Notes: generated by a model from the sequence alone, not told the origin. Counted from the first letter of the stretch, positions 21,042-31,378 are shown. The stretch is DNA of 64,000 nt from Drechmeria coniospora (GCF_001625195.1 NC_054390.1:7847222-7911221); one strand, 5' to 3'. A program made the numbers and translations.

Positions 21042-23243
21042 CTACATGGCTTGGGCCGGAACCTGTTGCATCGTCGATGGTGGAGGATTGCCCAGCGTAA
21101 GCTGCGATAGGGGAAGGGTCCGACTCGCCGATTTGAGGCTGGAGTCATTCTCGTCGCTGAAGGCATTGTAGTTTCCTTCGGCCTCTGTGGGCGTCATGAA
21201 TGCGTCGGCAAATTCGTCGTCCTCGATGACGCCTGCGGCAACCCCGGTATCATCTATGGCAAGTCCAACGTGCGATCTGCCGTTGACGCTGTGGTAATCG
21301 TCGTCGTCACCGTCGTCGTCGTCGTCGTCATCGTCGTCGTCGTGGTCAAAGGCCGAGGCTCCCCCGGGCGAACGAGCGACGGATGTGGTGTCACTCGGCA
21401 CGGAGCCGTACCCCGAAATCTTGGCCATGACGTTGATCTGGTGACTGAGGGTCCTGACTTGCGATTCCAACACTTGTCGGGCGGAGCGCTCCGTTTCCAG
21501 GAGAGCCAGGAGGGTCGCGTAGTGTTCCATGGTGACGGCGCCATCGATGTTGTTGGACATGGATGGCGTACCGACGGCATCTCGTGTCGTGGCTGCTAGG
21601 TTGGTGAAATCTTCACGGCCAGACCTGCCGTCAAAGGACCTGTTGGACGGATGCACATCGCGTGGGGAAGGACGCGTCGGCGTTGGAGAATAGCCCATGC
21701 CAACGGGACTGGCAGAGTACGAAAGGGCGGGAGCCGCGATGGGAATCGGTGGAGGTTCTCGGCTCGGCGGGCCGGTGCCGCCGAGGAAGTTGGCACTTCC
21801 AAGCGTCTCGAAAGCCTCCTCCAGTCGACTCAAGCGGGCAGCAAGGCCGTTCAAGCGTGAACCTTCATGCACGCCAGCCTCGTGCATCGTCGGAAGGTCG
21901 GGCAGCTCCTTCACATACTGCTCATGAGCGTCCGTGAGGGCAAAAGGCACAACGGCAGTGGCGGGCGGCTGCTGGAGAATGATGACCGTTTCCTCCTCCT
22001 CGGCCGAGACGTCGTCGGCTTCCGTGTCGGTCGGGCTCGAGGAGCTGGTCGACATGATGGGAAGGTCGCAGCTCTCTCGCCACTGACGGGACTCATCGGG
22101 CTTGGGGGCGCGCGAGACGCCGCCCGTGACCGGGTAGCCGGAGACGCTTCTTGATCGGCGTTTCATGCGCTTGGAATCGCTCGTGATGGCGCGGCCAATT
22201 TCGGTCGGGTCCTCGCTATAGTCTGCCAGCCTCGTCGCACGATCCTGGGAGCTCGCGGGGCGCGGCGACAGGCCCGTAAACCTCCTCTCCTCGGTCCAGC
22301 GCGGGCCGGCCTGGTGAGTGGCGGTGTTGTCGGGGGACAGCATGATTCTGGGTGGCACCTTGACCTCGTTGGCGACCGAGTTTCGGGCGCTTCGGATGGC
22401 CATGACGTCTTCCGGGCCGATGGAGTGAGAGCGCAAGGCCCGATCGTACTCGGTTATGGCCATGGCGGTCATGGGCATGGACGGCTGGTTTGGATTGGCA
22501 GGCCTCGTTTTGAACAGCCTAATCTCGCCCGTCGTTTCCTGCATGATTTGTGAGCACGGTGACGGAAGGGGGGCGCACCACCGCGCAGGTGATGGCTCGG
22601 CATCGTCATCATCACGTACTTGACGGGGTTGAAACATGGAAACCGGTCGCCGCGTTTCCATCTCTGAACCGGCCGTGGTGTCAACGATGGGCTTCTTGTT
22701 CTTTCGTCCAAAGAGCTTTCTCAGTGCCGACTTGAAACCCGACCTCGGTGGCGATGGCTCTTTGGATGTCGGGCTATCGGTGAGCGACTCCCTGCCCATC
22801 CACGGCGATTGGCCGGGCGTCACCCGTCGCGACGAGGTCGTGTCCCCAAACGCATAGCGATCGTCCTGCTCCGACTCGGTGGCATCGTTGAGAACGGAAC
22901 GGGAATGGGGGAACAGGGAATCGTCGGCTCGCCGCGGCGGCTGCTGACGACTGTCGAGCTCGAGCTGGCCGGCGGCGTGGGCCGCCTCCGAGGGCGTCGC
23001 CACCATGACGCCGGGTTGCCTCATGGGAAACTCATCGTCCGTCGGGGCCTGGATGGGCATCGGAGCCGATATTTGCCCCCGAATCGACCTGTTGCCCACT
23101 CTCGACCTGGGCCAGGGAGCGGCGGCGGCGGCGGCCGAGGCCCTTCGGGACATGTCGGTTTCGGCTGCCGTCGTCGCGGCGCGGCCGACTCGAGCGGTTC
23201 CGAACGACGAGGGCGGCGGGCTCGCGGGCTGCTGCTCGAGCAA
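21042..23243 (-). CDS. Unknown fungal protein with a C-terminal coiled coil and an Asp-rich tract (733 aa)
   Basis: I do not recognise the family. The frame is a single uninterrupted minus-strand exon. Most of the protein is low-complexity and probably disordered: Ser/Pro/Arg-rich with several phospho-site-like RRxS and SPxR stretches, and a basic patch SALRKLFGRKNKKP near residue 175. Near residues 572-610 a predicted coiled coil (MEHYATLLALLETERSARQ and following) is followed by an Asp tract at about 632-642 encoded by a GTC/GTCATC run on the plus strand. There is no signal peptide, transmembrane helix or enzyme motif. It may act as a scaffold or polarity protein, but this is only inference from composition. 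The start chosen is the first ATG of the coherent frame; the overlapping frame extending to 24159 is a composition artefact. Confidence 0.7.
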   Translation of the reverse strand: MLEQQPASPPPSSFGTARVGRAATTAAETDMSRRASAAAAAAPWPRSRVGNRSIRGQISAPMPIQAPTDDEFPMRQPGVMVATPSEAAHAAGQLELDSRQQPPRRADDSLFPHSRSVLNDATESEQDDRYAFGDTTSSRRVTPGQSPWMGRESLTDSPTSKEPSPPRSGFKSALRKLFGRKNKKPIVDTTAGSEMETRRPVSMFQPRQVRDDDDAEPSPARWCAPLPSPCSQIMQETTGEIRLFKTRPANPNQPSMPMTAMAITEYDRALRSHSIGPEDVMAIRSARNSVANEVKVPPRIMLSPDNTATHQAGPRWTEERRFTGLSPRPASSQDRATRLADYSEDPTEIGRAITSDSKRMKRRSRSVSGYPVTGGVSRAPKPDESRQWRESCDLPIMSTSSSSPTDTEADDVSAEEEETVIILQQPPATAVVPFALTDAHEQYVKELPDLPTMHEAGVHEGSRLNGLAARLSRLEEAFETLGSANFLGGTGPPSREPPPIPIAAPALSYSASPVGMGYSPTPTRPSPRDVHPSNRSFDGRSGREDFTNLAATTRDAVGTPSMSNNIDGAVTMEHYATLLALLETERSARQVLESQVRTLSHQINVMAKISGYGSVPSDTTSVARSPGGASAFDHDDDDDDDDDDGDDDDYHSVNGRSHVGLAIDDTGVAAGVIEDDEFADAFMTPTEAEGNYNAFSDENDSSLKSASRTLPLSQLTLGNPPPSTMQQVPAQAM

Positions 23244-24621
23244 GCGGTGGCAGAAATCGCCGGCGTAGAGGCCGACTCGGGTATGGCGAAGGGGAGTGGG
23301 AAGGAAGCAGAGGGCGGCTCACGAGCGTGGCGATGGCATGTCGATGGAGGGCATCCAGCCGCACGCTCTGGGGAGGCCGTTCGGCTTCGGTCCGCTCTCG
23401 CGCCGACGGCGAGCGATGATGAAAAGAAAGCACCGGATAGGAATGAGGAAAATGAAACACTGTCGGCGGCAGAAGCGAACCGATGGGTTTTTTTTTTTGC
23501 GGCTCGACAGACGATACGGGGCTCGGCGACTGACACCGAGGCAGTTGCAGTCCGAAGCATAGACGCATACCTCGCGAGGTGGCGTGTAAGTCGGGAAGGA
23601 GGGGAAGGAGGCGGCCAGGCAGCAGGGGTGCCAGCATCTGGAATCCAGACCAGATGCCGCCGGAAGCGTCCAAGGCACAAAGACAACTCGCCGGCCGGCA
23701 GCCATGGTGCTTCGTTCCGACTTGACGGGCGGGCAGTCGCAAAGAGGCGCGGGGCGTCCAGATAGCTTTGAGGGAGAGATGAAACGACCAATGACTGCGT
23801 GCGGCGGCATGGATGGGACGTTGACCTACTCCTGCGAGTACGGAGCACGGAGTCGATGGGGGGAGTAGTTGTACTTGCATGTACTTGGGCTGTACTTGTG
23901 CGGTACTGCGCTGGGTATGTGCGGTACGGAGTATGGAGTAGCGAGTACAATAGTCGGCACTCCATTCGGCCTCGTGCAAGTGGTGCATGTGTCGTGCTTG
24001 GCCCGTAGGTGTACAACGTCCTTGGGTACCATACCTAGGAACTAGGTAGGCACTTCTTGTGCCTGTAGGTACCAAAGGTACTGCCATGTAGCCGGTACGC
24101 ATCGCCACGGTCCTTGTAGCGGTACTCCGCACTGGGGTATGTGTTCTGTATTTCTTCAACGTGCCTGGCCTTGCGATCGAGCAGTGGTTCCTTCCCTACC
24201 AGTACTTGTACATGTACTTACATTGCGTACCTGCACGGACGCGAACGGATCGGTTGATGCTGAAGGTACGACTCTATCTGCCCCGGTTTCTCCTTCCGAG
24301 CCCACACTACAAGTAGGTATACTTGCCACGGCACGTAACGTGCTTGTGCAACGAACTCGTGCGTATGTACTCCGTACGTGCGCACGAGAACAATGTGCAC
24401 GAATCTTGCCTAGCACGAAGTAGCAGTGCGCCATGTCTACTCGGTACGAGTGTGCTGTCCATTAGGTTCGAGGGCGGCAACCCACTCTGAAGAAAGGAAG
24501 AGACGGAAGCAGCAACCGCGAGGTGGCGTTGGCTGCACCACGTATGGCAAGTACGGCACAACTGCCGCTTCCACAATGCAAGTACGGAGTACTGCTACAT
24601 GACTACCACAAGCACAAGTAC

Positions 24622-24781
24622 AGAGTACATACAGTACGGAGCACATACGGTACAGCGTACATACAGTACGGAACGCGTACAGTTCGGAACACATACAGGA
24701 CGCAACACATACAGTGCGCAACACATACAGTGCGCAACACATACAGTGCGCAACACATACGGTACGGAACACATACAGCAC
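24622..24781. repeat. Minisatellite: ten consecutive 16-bp units
   Basis: Ten units of exactly 16 bp without any indel. The left units read like GGAGCACATACGGTAC, the middle three are identical (GCAACACATACAGTGC) and the right units return to GGAACACATACAGCAC. The left units are recognisable as the dispersed GTACGGAGTAC motif joined head to tail, so the array appears to have grown from it. The identical central copies suggest recent expansion. Confidence 0.9.
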
Positions 24782-25019
24782 GGCACAGCACAGCTACGAC
24801 GGCAACGCTGTGCTGCGGATCGTCGCAACCATTGCTCTCTTGCCAGCCATCACCGTGCTAGCCTAGCGCCATATCGGCTCCTGCATGCCAACCTACCTGT
24901 GCCGCGGTATGCGACCATGTTCTTTCGCAGCTACATCTACCATCATGGACTCACTCGCTTGCCGTCCCGACTCAAGCGCTTGCTGGAGTGCTTGGCCCCA
25001 TCATGATCTGCCGTTGCAC

Positions 25020-25540
25020 GAGCGTGCGAAGCTACGTACTCGCTGTACAAAAGTAGCAAGTACTGTCTGCCAGTATTTCTGCGTCCACCATCAGGTACCT
25101 CCTACAGCGGTTGCTTGCTCCCGATGCATGCAAGTACATGTACTCTAATAGTACTAGGTACGTACCTGCCACGGCGCCAAGGTGGCCAACGAACCGAAAA
25201 CGGCACTCCAAGTAATAATAATAATACGGAGTGCCCCGTAACACGCTGGACTAGTAACTGAGAGAAGTACAGAACAGAGTAATACCTGTACTTGCTTGTC
25301 CTGCTGTACTGTATTAATGCTTGTGTTGCTGCAATTACTCTGTGTACGGAGTAAGGAGCGTACTTAAGTACAGTACTTGGTGCAAGTGCTGTACACACCC
25401 CGCGCCAAGGTGGGGTCGCCACCCCCAAGGCGCTCCTTTTGTGACATTATAGAGTGTGAATTCCTTCCACAGGCCTGACCTGGAGGTGCATATCATGTAA
25501 TTAATTAGCTGTACTTACAGAGCACTCCGTACGTACAACT
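25020..25540. repeat. GTAC-motif cluster
   Basis: GTACATGTACTC, TACTAGGTACGTACC, TAATACGGAGTGCCCC, GTGTACGGAGTAAGG and AGCACTCCGTACGTAC words are scattered through about 500 bp without any open frame of interest. Confidence 0.65.
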
Positions 25541-26124
25541 ATTACTTGGTGATAGCCCATGCAGCAGGCAGTGCTATTCCTCGACAAGCCCATCTACTTG
25601 CACCTCAACAACACCAACAACTACATTCCACTACGGCCCGACCTGCTTGTAGAAGTGCTTGGTCCCTCTTGGAGCATCTCTGTCTACGCAAAGGTTATGG
25701 GATCCCATCTCGTGTCAAGTGCTTCGTACCATCCCCTTGGCACTCCTCCGTCTCTGGCGTTGTCCGCGACGAACCCACTTTCTCTGCTCTGCCCACGTCG
25801 GCCATCTTTCCTTTTTGCCCTCTTCGCATGCCCGACCATCTCTCCAGCTACGCGTGTCCCAAGTTTTGTCGGGTAGCATCCCGCATCCGAGTCGAACCAA
25901 GCAAGGGTCCCGACACAAACCCCCACCGTCACCTGAAACCGACAGGATTTCGAGTCGTGCCGTGCGTCACCAGAGGAGGCGTTCGGATGGCATCAACATG
26001 CTCCACGCCTTTGATCCTTCCTTTCATCATGCCACATGCGCCATGATCAACTCCGCTGATTCCGCTATGCAAATCTCTCGGTTCCTCGAGCCAGGCGGTG
26101 GTGAGCTGACAACAGCAGGCCGCG

Positions 26125-26217
26125 CCGACAGCCCATGGGGTCGCGGGTTTTGACGTGAGAAATGTCTTCCCCGACAGCTCATGGGGTCGCGGGTTTTGGA
26201 CGTGAGAAATGTCTTCC
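26125..26217. repeat. 46/47-bp direct duplication
   Basis: Two adjacent copies (26125-26170 and 26171-26217) begin CCGACAGC and end GTCTTCC. They differ by one substitution near the start and one G insertion in the GGGTTTTG(G)ACGTG segment. The near identity points to a recent tandem duplication in non-coding DNA. Confidence 0.9.
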
Positions 26218-26578
26218 CGCAACACAGCTGGTGTCCCGTCTCTTCCTGTGACGATCCATCTGCAAGATGTAGACAGACCTTTTTCCGACGTCTTGTCAAT
26301 GCCGTTTGCGAATCCTCCGTCTCCGCACCGACATCCGGCCCTGCTCACATTGCCGTCCGTGCTCCATCTCGGCCAGTGTTCGCCTACCTGGAAAGGTCGG
26401 CATCCCCATCCAAGTCATACGGTATTAGGTGGGTCGCTCTAGGGGTCGATCCCCTCGCGGCATCGGATTAGAGGAGGCATTTGGACGCATCAGTGTGGTC
26501 GAGGCCGGTGGCAGGCGTCCCGTCCCCGATGGACCCTCGGAACCCGACGAGCCCAGCCTTCCATATCGAACACGACCG

Positions 26579-29020
26579 CTAGCTGATCGAATGGAGGTCC
26601 GGATAACGCAGGTCGGCATTCTCCTCTAGGAAATCCATCCACTTTTTCAGAAAATGGCTGCCCCTACGTACATGGGAAAGCGTCAGTAGGTTTCGGGACG
26701 GCCCCAAAGTTGGCGACCTCGCGAGCACGAGTGCGGAGCGGGCTTGGCGAGATGGACAACAAGCTGCACAAAAACACTCTTACCTTTTTACCGTTTCCGA
26801 GTCGCCAATAACCGTAAGTGATCGTTTTGGCCGTGTCATGGCAACTTTATTGGTCAACACTTTGCCATTTCTTGCCATCGTTTCGACGTGGAATCCTCAC
26901 CGTTCAGCCGTCGCTTCTCCGCCAAAAAGCCAACCTCTCCGTCGGGATTGCTCCGCACGAGGCTGACAATCACCGCCTCCTTCTCGCGTCCCTGGAAGCC
27001 GTCGACGCTTCCGAGCTCCATCCCAGGGTACTGCGCCTTCAGAGGCGCCAGCAATGCCAACTGTCGAGCGTCAACCAGCCTCCCGTGATGAAATGCAGCT
27101 CGCGTGCCGCAGGGGGGGGGGGGGGGGGGGGCGCACCTGAGCGTTGTATGGCGTCACGACGGCAATGTCATCGGGTCGAACTCCCGCCTTGACCAGCCGT
27201 TCGATGTGCTGTCGGACCAAGGCCGCTTCCATGTCGTTGCTCTTGCTGTCGCCGTGAAGCGCCGCCTTTCCCTTCTTGACGTTGTCCTTGTCATCCTCGT
27301 CGTTCTTCTCCGGAAAGTCGCCGCCCTGCGTGTCGATGAAAATGACAGGCTCGCCGGTGTCTTCGTTGTCCTCCACCTCGTATTCCAGGTCCTTGAGCAG
27401 GCGGGACTTGACCGAATCCGCCGCCACGAGCAACGAATGGTACAGTTCGTCCGAGGGGAAGCGCATAATCTTGTCGTGCATGCGATATTGGGTCGTGAGC
27501 ATCCGCTTGATGGACGATCCGTGAAGAGCCAAGAGTCGATCAAAGAGCGTCGTTTCGAGAGTCATTCCCTTGACCGGCTTCGTGCCGTCCTTGGCCTGCG
27601 GCGGCTTGACCTTGGAGTTGATCGACTTGACCGTCGGCGGTAGTTGCAGATGATCGCCCGCGCACACCACCTTTGTGGCGGACAGGAGCGGCACCCAGCA
27701 TTGGGCCTCGAGCGCTTGGCTGGCCTCGTCGATGATGACGACGTCGAATTTCTCCCTTTGAAGTTGAAAGCCGCCGGCGCCGTGAAGGGTGGCGAGGACG
27801 ACCTTGCTGCCCCCGACGAGATTGCTCACGCAGCGCCTCTCCCTCTCGCGGTACTCCTTGCGCAGCTCCTTGAGGTCGGCATAGATGCTCCTCCTTTCCT
27901 TTCCACTCTTCGTCTTCTTGATGGACGCTTGCTTGGCGTCCATCTCGGCACGCACGTCCTGGACGATGGCTCCGGCCTCGGATGTGTGCGTCAGCACGTC
28001 CAACGAGTGGTTCACCACCGAGGGTAGGAGCCGTGCCGGGTGTCCGAGACGAACGATGGGCACCTTGTGGGGCGAAAGTCGTTCAACGATGTTGTCGACG
28101 GAGACGTTGGACGGGCCGCAGACGAGGACCCTCTGTTTCCGCTTGACCAGCTGCAGGATCAGCTCGATCAACGTGTGGGTTTTTCCGGTCAGAGGTCATG
28201 TCAGCCGGGCCTTGTCTCGCGTCCATAATCATCAGATACATACTCCAGGGGGTCCGTGAATCAGAGCCACTTCCCGAGATGCCAGGGCAAAGCGAACGGC
28301 GTCCTTTTGAGACTCGTTCAAGGAAGGATCCAGCCACTCCAGCTTTCCCACCTGCTCATCCTTGGACAAGTCCTTTCCTACCGGAGACGGGCTGGAGAGG
28401 CCGAAGAGAACTCTGATGAGGCTCGTATATTCGCCGTCACCCATCGTCTGCAGCTTCTCCATCGTGCGGTTCATGCTGGAAAGAGAGCGTCAGCCAAGGC
28501 GTGTCGGCGGCCCATGTCACCATCGGCATCGCTTCACCTACCGCCGATACGTCACCTCGTCCGCCAGCTTCACGATCCATACCCTTCCGTTCAAGCGCGC
28601 ATCCTCGTCCTTGCCCTCGTCCAGCGCCACGCTCACCGTTTCCCGCTGCACCTTGACCACGACACCTCGGGCGCCCTTGCCCTCGAGCTCGCGGATCTCT
28701 CGCTTCTTCGCGCTGCCTGCCGGCTGCTCCGTCACCAGCACGATGTCCCCGGTACGGATCCCATGCTCCGGAAGGCAACCCAGGCTGGAGGTGGCCGAGT
28801 CGGACGTGAGCTCGACGACGGTGCGACCGCCGAACCCGGTGCGCTGAGAGGAGAGCACGAGGTTCGTGATGGCGAGGCCTGCGCGCTGGAGGGCGACGGG
28901 GGCGTGAGAGGATACCAACGCACTGGTCTCGTCGATTTCCGTTTGGAGCTCATTCGTGAGGAGGGCCAGTTGGGTGCCTGCAAAGGAGGGGATATCGAGA
29001 GGTTCCCTCGTCGACGGCAT
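26579..29020 (-). CDS. Hcs1/SMUBP2-type DNA helicase (UPF1-like SF1B)
   Basis: ATP-dependent 5'-3' helicase of the IGHMBP2/Hcs1 group (DNA polymerase alpha-associated helicase A in yeast). Six exons on the minus strand (29020-28542, 28475-28244, 28189-27137, 27060-26901, 26844-26784, 26663-26579) give 689 residues. Visible motifs are Walker A GPPGTGKT (G234-T241), motif Ia [15 protein letters not shown], Walker [16 protein letters not shown], motif [13 protein letters not shown], motif [15 protein letters not shown], motif [23 protein letters not shown] and motif [18 protein letters not shown]. No C-terminal R3H or AN1 finger is present, as usual in fungi. The second intron (28190-28243) splits Walker A and ends in TG instead of AG; the third has a 20-nt C run just after its donor. 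All other introns are GT-AG. The start is the ATG opening [15 protein letters not shown]. Confidence 0.9.
28190..28243 (-). other. Non-canonical intron at the Walker A codons (GT...TG)
   Basis: Exon 2 ends ...CACGGACCCCCTGGA (HGPPG) and is followed by a strong GTATGT donor. The next exon must begin ACCGGAAAAACC (TGKT). The 54-nt interval has a GCTGAC branch-like site but ends CCTCTG, with no AG between an in-frame TGA and the required exon start. Either the 3' splice site is TG, or a base is missing or changed in this copy. An AT-AC reading, one codon shifted, would give GPPGVGKT instead. Confidence 0.75.
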
Positions 29021-29625
29021 TATGACGCAACGACTTTGCTCGACGTCGACGCTCGGCGAGAATGGAATGATGCTTTGTTCAACAGGAGTGCCGTGCCAAG
29101 CTTCATGCAAGATGAGTTGCTTCGTTGGTCAAAGGGTACGCCTTGGGTGCTGCAAGGTCGTTGGGATGATGCTGCCGAGTTCTGTGCCAGGTAGGTAGGG
29201 AAGAGGTAACATGACTTTGGTGGTGGGCATTGCATTGGTGGTGGACATTACTTTGGTGGACATTACTTCGGTGGTGGGTTGCGAATTCTGACATGCCTAC
29301 GAGTGAGTATATGTACTCTGTAATTACAAGCACTATCGTAAACATACAGTACTCCGTACAGTACTTGTATTCGATGCTGTCACTGGACAAAAGTGACGAT
29401 TCAATTTTCGGTAGCGCTACCGCAACAAAGTGAATCGACACCTTTTCCCACGCCACCCACTATACTTACTGTACTCGTGCTCCGATGCGCAGTATCATGC
29501 ATGCCCCAAAAGCGCCAACAGAAGACCCAGACGAGGATAAAGAGACAGCGTCCAGCAAGGAGGATGCAATTGACCATGCAGACCCGAGCCATCCGTACAC
29601 GTGCTTTTCGGCCGCAGGGGCATCC
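29021..29625. other. Intergenic spacer with a small MITE-like element
   Basis: Spacer of 605 bp between the helicase start and the stop of the DUF202 gene (both minus strand). It contains GGTGG-TGGACATTACTT short repeats near 29215-29275, a GTACTCCGTACAGTAC motif at 29350 and the 82-bp inverted-repeat element at 29381-29462. Confidence 0.55.
29381..29462. mobile_element. 82-bp inverted-repeat element, MITE-like, copy 1
   Basis: The left arm AAAAGTGACGATTCAATTTT (from 29389) and the reverse complement of the right arm, AAAAGGTGTCGATTCACTTT, match at most positions. They meet at the perfect palindrome GGTAGCGCTACC (29410-29421). Outside the arms the ends read CACTGG on the left and CCCACTA followed by TA on the right, recalling the CAGTGGG ends of Tc1/mariner-type fungal MITEs. 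A second copy in opposite orientation lies at 45349-45428. There is no coding capacity. Confidence 0.6.
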
Positions 29626-30520
29626 TCACAGCTCATCCATGCCTTCCTTGGGATGGATGACAATGACGACGACGAGCGAGGCCATCATGATGGCCAGCGT
29701 CATGAGCGCAAGCACAATTATGGTGCCCCTGCTCGCGGGGAACTTGCCCTTCATCACCCACTCTTGGCCGACAAAGTAGCGGCGGCAACCGAGCAGCAGC
29801 GTCAGGATGCTGATGCTGAGGAACGCGGCGCCGAGAGGCTTGCCCATTCGCCGCAGCGTGCTGTTGCTGGTGCCGTCCGAGAGCGACGTGTTGAGCCGGA
29901 AGAGCTGCGTGACGGCGATGCCGATCGAGGCAAAGGCCAGAGACGTGCGCAGCCAAGCCAGAAAGGTGCGTTCTTGGGACGAGGAGTCAGCCTGCCAGGA
30001 GGAGAGGAGGGGGGTGGGGAGGGGGAGCCGGAGGGACAAAGGTTGCCGTACCGAGGGCGAGATGATCTCGAGCGACGCTGCCCTTGTTCTCCAGCTCAAT
30101 CGACTGGAACTTTCCCAGCGGCCTCCTCCACCATGGACGCTGCTCATGACGCCCAGTAGCCTCCACGTTTCCACCTACCGTTTCCGCTTCGCCCTCGGAG
30201 GCCGCCGGCTCCGGCAACGGGCTGCGGTTCTGACCGTGGTGATTGTGGTGATTGTGGTTGTATATCGATCTCATCGACCGCTTGCCGCCAACGGACGGCC
30301 GCACCTGGTCGGCCTGGTCGCTCTGGCTCGAGTCGCGCGTTAGGAGGCGCGTGGTCTCGTCGACGCCAGCTTGCTGCTGGCCTCCCGACGGTGAGGCCAT
30401 CGACGGTGAGGTCATCGACGGTGAGGTCATCGACGGTGAGGCCATCGACGCGGAAGCCCTTTTCTCTTCACCGGCCTTCTGTTCTCCCACCCTCTCGTCA
30501 GCGCGTGCGTGCATGGGCAA
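29626..30520 (-). CDS. DUF202-domain membrane protein
   Basis: Small integral membrane protein with the YidH/DUF202 fold, also found in VTC1; no enzymatic role is established for this fungal group. Two exons (30520-30052 and 29972-29626) give 271 residues. The 79-nt intron (GTACGG donor, CCCAAG acceptor) lies inside the signature DHLALERTFLAWLRTSLAF. Three hydrophobic segments follow: about residues 162-185 (TSLAFASIGIAV), 205-225 (GAAFLSISILTLLLG) and 240-262 (IIVLALMTLAIMMASLVVVIV). The N-terminal 150 residues are hydrophilic, with a SMTSP/SMASP repeat encoded by an imperfect 15-bp tandem repeat (about 30390-30450) and a His/Asn-rich patch. A vacuolar location with a role near polyphosphate or ion handling is possible by analogy with VTC1, but this protein has no SPX or VTC catalytic domain. 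Confidence 0.87.
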
Positions 30521-31378
30521 GGTGCATCGAGTTCTCTGACCACCCGGATCCGGCTGGGGCTAGCCTTGTCGACGGCGTCAGGATGGGGGAGAGCGAGACG
30601 GCAGAAGGAAAAACCATTGCTGCTGGGGGTGGGGGAGGTCATCTTTTTTCGACGACCATGGCTTACCCCGAGACGAGCAGCGATTGCGATTTACAGACAA
30701 TGCCTCGCACAGTGTCTCGAGTGCGGAGTCTTGATGGACATGGGACAGGGACGAGGGCCGGTGTGGCTCATGGTTCTACGAGCAGATCGTCACGAGACTA
30801 ATCTCATCGTGGTGATGATGGCAATATTAATACTTTACTTCGTTTGCAGGGGCCCATTTCGTGTGTTGCAGCCTTCCAACAGGTACTGTAGGAGTCGAAC
30901 CCTGTAGCAGCTGTTAGGTAATCCTTGCCGCAGAACCCATAGGGGCCGTGGACCCCGGAACCAAGCCTTGCGGGCGCTAAAGGATTGAATCGGCCCTTGT
31001 AAATTAGCGGCCGTCGGTGGCTCGAAACCATGCAACCCCAATGTCAGAATTCACCGTGGCAGGCGAAGCACAGCAACCGCTGGAATGGTCGTGCATGTCG
31101 GCAACACGATGACGCTGATACACCGTGAATGAGGATTCTCGGGTGCTCGGGTGCTCGGATGCTCATCATAGGACGACATTCGAGTCACTCATGGCATGTA
31201 ATGCGAAAGGAGAGGCATCGGCGATGCTGATACTTGGTTGTCCATCATCTGCATCAGATCTCTCGGTCACGACGTGTACCATGTATTCATGTATGATGAA
31301 TGAACAATCAAAAAATGGGTAGCATCCGCGTCGGTTCGGGGAGGTCGGTTCGGGAGCACGATGTGTTCATCGAGGTAG
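30521..31378. other. Intergenic region with an unidentified structured-looking segment
   Basis: Spacer of 858 bp between Dph6 (3' end) and the DUF202 gene (5' end), both minus strand. The part 30840-31030 differs from its surroundings: on the minus strand two overlapping frames stay open and one has regularly spaced cysteines (YGFCGKDY, STCWKAATHE). I cannot tie it to a family, and it lacks a start or splice context, so I do not call a gene. Confidence 0.4.

Larger units (their letters stand above)
23244..26578. other. Intergenic region, 3.3 kb, motif- and repeat-rich
   Basis: The region lies between the unknown coiled-coil gene and the 3' end of the helicase gene (both minus strand). It contains three GTAC-motif clusters (about 23830-24060, 24330-24600 and 25020-25540), an exact 16-bp minisatellite (24622-24781) and a 46/47-bp duplication (26125-26217). 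No gene is supported. Several GC-driven frames of up to about 370 codons overlap each other here and share no motif with known families. Confidence 0.5.

Noticed and set aside
23032..24159. 375-codon minus frame upstream of the coiled-coil gene
   Set aside because: It runs through a GTAC-motif cluster and overlaps the real gene in another frame.
24622..24781. CRISPR-like regular array
   Set aside because: Units are contiguous with no unique spacers, and the genome is eukaryotic; it is a minisatellite.
30880..30960. Possible tRNA on the minus strand (GGTTCGACTCC resembling a T-arm)
   Set aside because: The flanking bases do not form a 5-bp T stem, and no matching acceptor or anticodon stem can be drawn.
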